From positions 620,001 to 684,000 of the forward strand of contig NZ_JAFKCW010000003.1 of NCBI RefSeq assembly GCF_017254835.1: a stretch of DNA of 64,000 bases. The letters run 5' to 3'. The notes beneath the pieces are model-generated. The model was not told the DNA's origin and did not search any database. It saw nothing but the letters and a program-made list of their open reading frames with translations. Source of the stretch: Algoriphagus aestuariicola (GTDB lineage Bacteria > Bacteroidota > Bacteroidia > Cytophagales > Cyclobacteriaceae). The translations under genes were made by a program, and so were the position numbers. Of this stretch, positions 62,417 through 64,000 are shown piece after piece (position 1 is the stretch's first letter; each line of letters starts with the position of its first letter).

Positions 62417-63474
62417 CCTCTTTTTAGATTGTGGATAATATCAAGGAGGTACATCAAGTCTCCCAACTCGTGAAATCCAGAAATGACGATCCGGTTGACA
62501 GTAGGGCTGCCCGGAGTAGGGTATGGAAAAGACGAAGTGATGATTCCCGCTTTTTCAAATTCGCGGAGCCAGGCATTTTCAGTGTAACGAAACACCGGGA
62601 AATGCCTGCTTCCATTGATCTGCTTTATCCTCTCTACCTCTTGAGCAAAAATCCCGCAAGCATCTTCCAGCCAGCTTTTTTTCTCCAAATACCTATCCTC
62701 CATTTGTAGAAAGGTGCAAAGATGGGCAGGAGACCCAGGAGACGCACCGCCAAAAAGCGGAGTCGTTTTGATTCGACCAATCTCTGCCAAGCTCCCCAAT
62801 ACTATGCCGGCTGGTAAGCCGAGTCCTTTGCCCAATGAGCCGCTGACCAAAAGGTTCACATCGGGAGAATTCCACTGTTGATAAGTACCGTAAATGCTGT
62901 TGCCTACCGTTCCGAAGGCATGGCTGTCGTCAAGCAATTGGCTGATACGATGCTTTTGTCCGAGATCTTTCACCCAAGAATAATCGTGAATTTGTCCCGA
63001 AAGCGAGTCCAAAGCATTTCCGATGATAAGAATCCGGCGAGACGAAAGCTCCTCAGCGCGCTCCAGACAATGCTTTTTCCATTGTGTAAAATTAAATTTA
63101 ATCATAGGAACCAAACCGTCGGGGATGATCGCGGGATGAGCGTCTGGAGCAATCCAAACTTCATCGGTATTGCCTACAAGAGATTTCCATGCAGCAATAC
63201 CGGCCAGATATCCAGAGCTGAACACCGCTGCCGACTCAGCTCCTGCCGACTCAGCAAAGGCATCCTCAAACTCGTCAAAGACACGAAGACGGGTATTATT
63301 TATCCTACTCTGCCCGTGACTGGCCCCAAATTCAAAAAGATTGTTGGCCAGCAAGTCTAAAAAATCCCGGTCTTGGCCAATCCCCAAATAGGAAGTTCCG
63401 CTGAAGTATAGATAGTCCTTTCCTTCAATTTGGACCATTCGGCCGATTCCGGAATCTAGGTAATGCGTTTTCAC
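62413..63474 (-). CDS. Alpha-oxoamine synthase / PLP-dependent acyltransferase
   Basis: 353 residues from the GTG at 63474; the upstream frame overlaps the VOC gene, and the ATG at 63438 is an alternative. AONS/KBL/SPT-like features: YLYFSGTSYLGIGQD near the start, GASHGQSRINNTR, LLDDSHAFGTVG, and SGSLGKGLGLPAGIVLGS with the likely PLP lysine. It condenses an amino acid with an acyl-CoA. Candidates include 8-amino-7-oxononanoate synthase, serine palmitoyltransferase, and cysteate acyltransferase for sulfonolipids; motifs do not decide. Confidence 0.85.
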   Translation of the reverse strand: MKTHYLDSGIGRMVQIEGKDYLYFSGTSYLGIGQDRDFLDLLANNLFEFGASHGQSRINNTRLRVFDEFEDAFAESAGAESAAVFSSGYLAGIAAWKSLVGNTDEVWIAPDAHPAIIPDGLVPMIKFNFTQWKKHCLERAEELSSRRILIIGNALDSLSGQIHDYSWVKDLGQKHRISQLLDDSHAFGTVGNSIYGTYQQWNSPDVNLLVSGSLGKGLGLPAGIVLGSLAEIGRIKTTPLFGGASPGSPAHLCTFLQMEDRYLEKKSWLEDACGIFAQEVERIKQINGSRHFPVFRYTENAWLREFEKAGIITSSFPYPTPGSPTVNRIVISGFHELGDLMYLLDIIHNLKRG

Positions 63475-63484
63475 GGTTTGGGGA

Positions 63485-63907
63485 TTATTTGGCAAAAATC
63501 TGGCTGGGATCCTGAAAGGACTTGAATTCGAGTGCATTACCGCAGGGATCCAGAAAAAACATCGTGGCCTGCTCTCCCACTTCGCCCTTGAACCGGATGT
63601 AGGGCTCAATCACGAACTCAATCCCGTAAGACTTAAGTTTGTCGGCCAGCTGATGCCACTCTTCCCAATCCAAAATCGCCCCAAAATGCCGAACAGGCAC
63701 ATTCTTGCCGTCGACGGCGTTGGTTTTGGCGTTTGCGAGCTCCTCAGGCTTGATATGTGCGGAAAGCTGGTGTCCGAAAAAGTTGAAATCTATCCACTTG
63801 TCCGTGCTACGACCGATGTCGCAACCCAACAAATCTCCGTAGAATGCACGGGTTTCCTCAATATCCCGAATGGGAAAAGCGAGGTGAAAAGGCTTAAATT
63901 GGCTCAT
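63485..63907 (-). CDS. VOC family (glyoxalase/dioxygenase superfamily) protein
   Basis: 140 residues of a two-module VOC fold: [27 protein letters not shown] at the start and [20 protein letters not shown] at the end. Metal ligands would be His8 and the terminal Glu; substrate unknown. It ends 10 bp before the oxoamine synthase GTG, so the two are co-transcribed. Confidence 0.88.
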   Translation of the reverse strand: MSQFKPFHLAFPIRDIEETRAFYGDLLGCDIGRSTDKWIDFNFFGHQLSAHIKPEELANAKTNAVDGKNVPVRHFGAILDWEEWHQLADKLKSYGIEFVIEPYIRFKGEVGEQATMFFLDPCGNALEFKSFQDPSQIFAK

Positions 63908-63966
63908 ATTGCTTAATTTCGTCGGTGATGTGAGTCCATTGGATGTACTTGGACCTCCCTAAATAT

Positions 63967-64000
63967 ATGTCAAAAAAGAAAACAGTTTCATTGGTTTTGA
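63967..64000 (+). CDS. 5' end of a gene, possibly patatin-like phospholipase
   Basis: An ATG at 63967 opens a frame to the window end with MSKKKTVSLVL. That opening matches the N-terminus common in patatin-like phospholipases before the GSGGARG oxyanion loop, but only eleven residues are visible, so this is a guess. Confidence 0.35.
   Translation, partial: MSKKKTVSLVL

Noticed and set aside
1-64000. CRISPR array, tRNA, rRNA, insertion sequence or prophage
   Set aside because: I saw no spaced direct repeats, cloverleaf-like segments, transposase or integrase motifs; small structured RNAs other than the TPP riboswitch cannot be ruled out by eye.

Overview
The window looks like a contiguous piece of chromosome from a Bacteroidota bacterium, most likely order Cytophagales (Cyclobacteriaceae/Algoriphagus-like). 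The grounds are: a fused MurF-alanine racemase gene, a TonB-dependent receptor with an N-terminal CarboxypepD_reg-like domain, DUF5916, DUF4382 and LytTR proteins, Bacteroidota-type promoters (TTTG near -33 and TAnnTTTG near -7), and almost no Shine-Dalgarno sequences. No rRNA, tRNA, CRISPR array, transposase, integrase or phage gene was seen. Coding density is high, and many neighbours overlap by 1-11 bp.

Layout. 1-816: 3' part of an AEC-family transporter, tail-to-tail with an inositol monophosphatase. 1704-10753 (minus): rsmI, a pterin carbinolamine dehydratase and a DUF493 gene, then an envelope block (PpiD-like foldase, CNNM/CorC protein, small membrane protein, LptC, periplasmic TPR protein, outer-membrane barrel protein, coaX). 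10846-15710 (plus): anmK, glutamate dehydrogenase family, NhaD-type antiporter, lipoprotein. 15765-24871: tag, an unusual second alanine racemase, purU-aroE-DUF368 (polyprenyl-phosphate translocase family), a phosphosulfolactate synthase homologue, a large TPR protein, and an exopolysaccharide-type trio (epimerase, PHP-type tyrosine phosphatase, rfbC). 25075-36125: hflX, small lipoprotein, dGTPase, two DUF4382 lipoproteins running into ribD and msrC, alpha/beta hydrolase and dxs, then scpA and a flippase-like membrane protein leading into murF-alr (36127-38595).

38665-43286 is an ion-homeostasis cluster: a voltage-gated-type K+ channel with a C-terminal zinc ribbon, TrkA- and TrkH-type K+ uptake subunits, and a CLC-family protein with a non-canonical anion motif. 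43419-51435: TIGR01777 epimerase, two tiny PLDc_N-like membrane proteins, M14 carboxypeptidase, amidohydrolase, and a set of a membrane LytTR regulator, an intradiol-dioxygenase-like lipoprotein, a YceI lipoprotein and a small membrane protein. 51519-54176 (minus) is a TonB-dependent receptor behind a textbook TPP riboswitch and promoter, so it is almost certainly an outer-membrane thiamine transporter. 54366-64000: FAH-family hydrolase, TfoX-N and YjbQ proteins, DUF5916 protein, a six-hairpin-glycosidase-like lipoprotein, a class-A beta-lactamase-fold serine hydrolase, an alpha-oxoamine synthase, a VOC protein, and the first codons of what may be a patatin-like gene.

Most genes are housekeeping or envelope functions. 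I found no obvious unknown defence or mobile system. The best leads are the TPP-controlled receptor, the CLC protein with an altered ion motif, the atypical alanine racemase, the dioxygenase/YceI lipoprotein pair, and the phosphosulfolactate synthase homologue.
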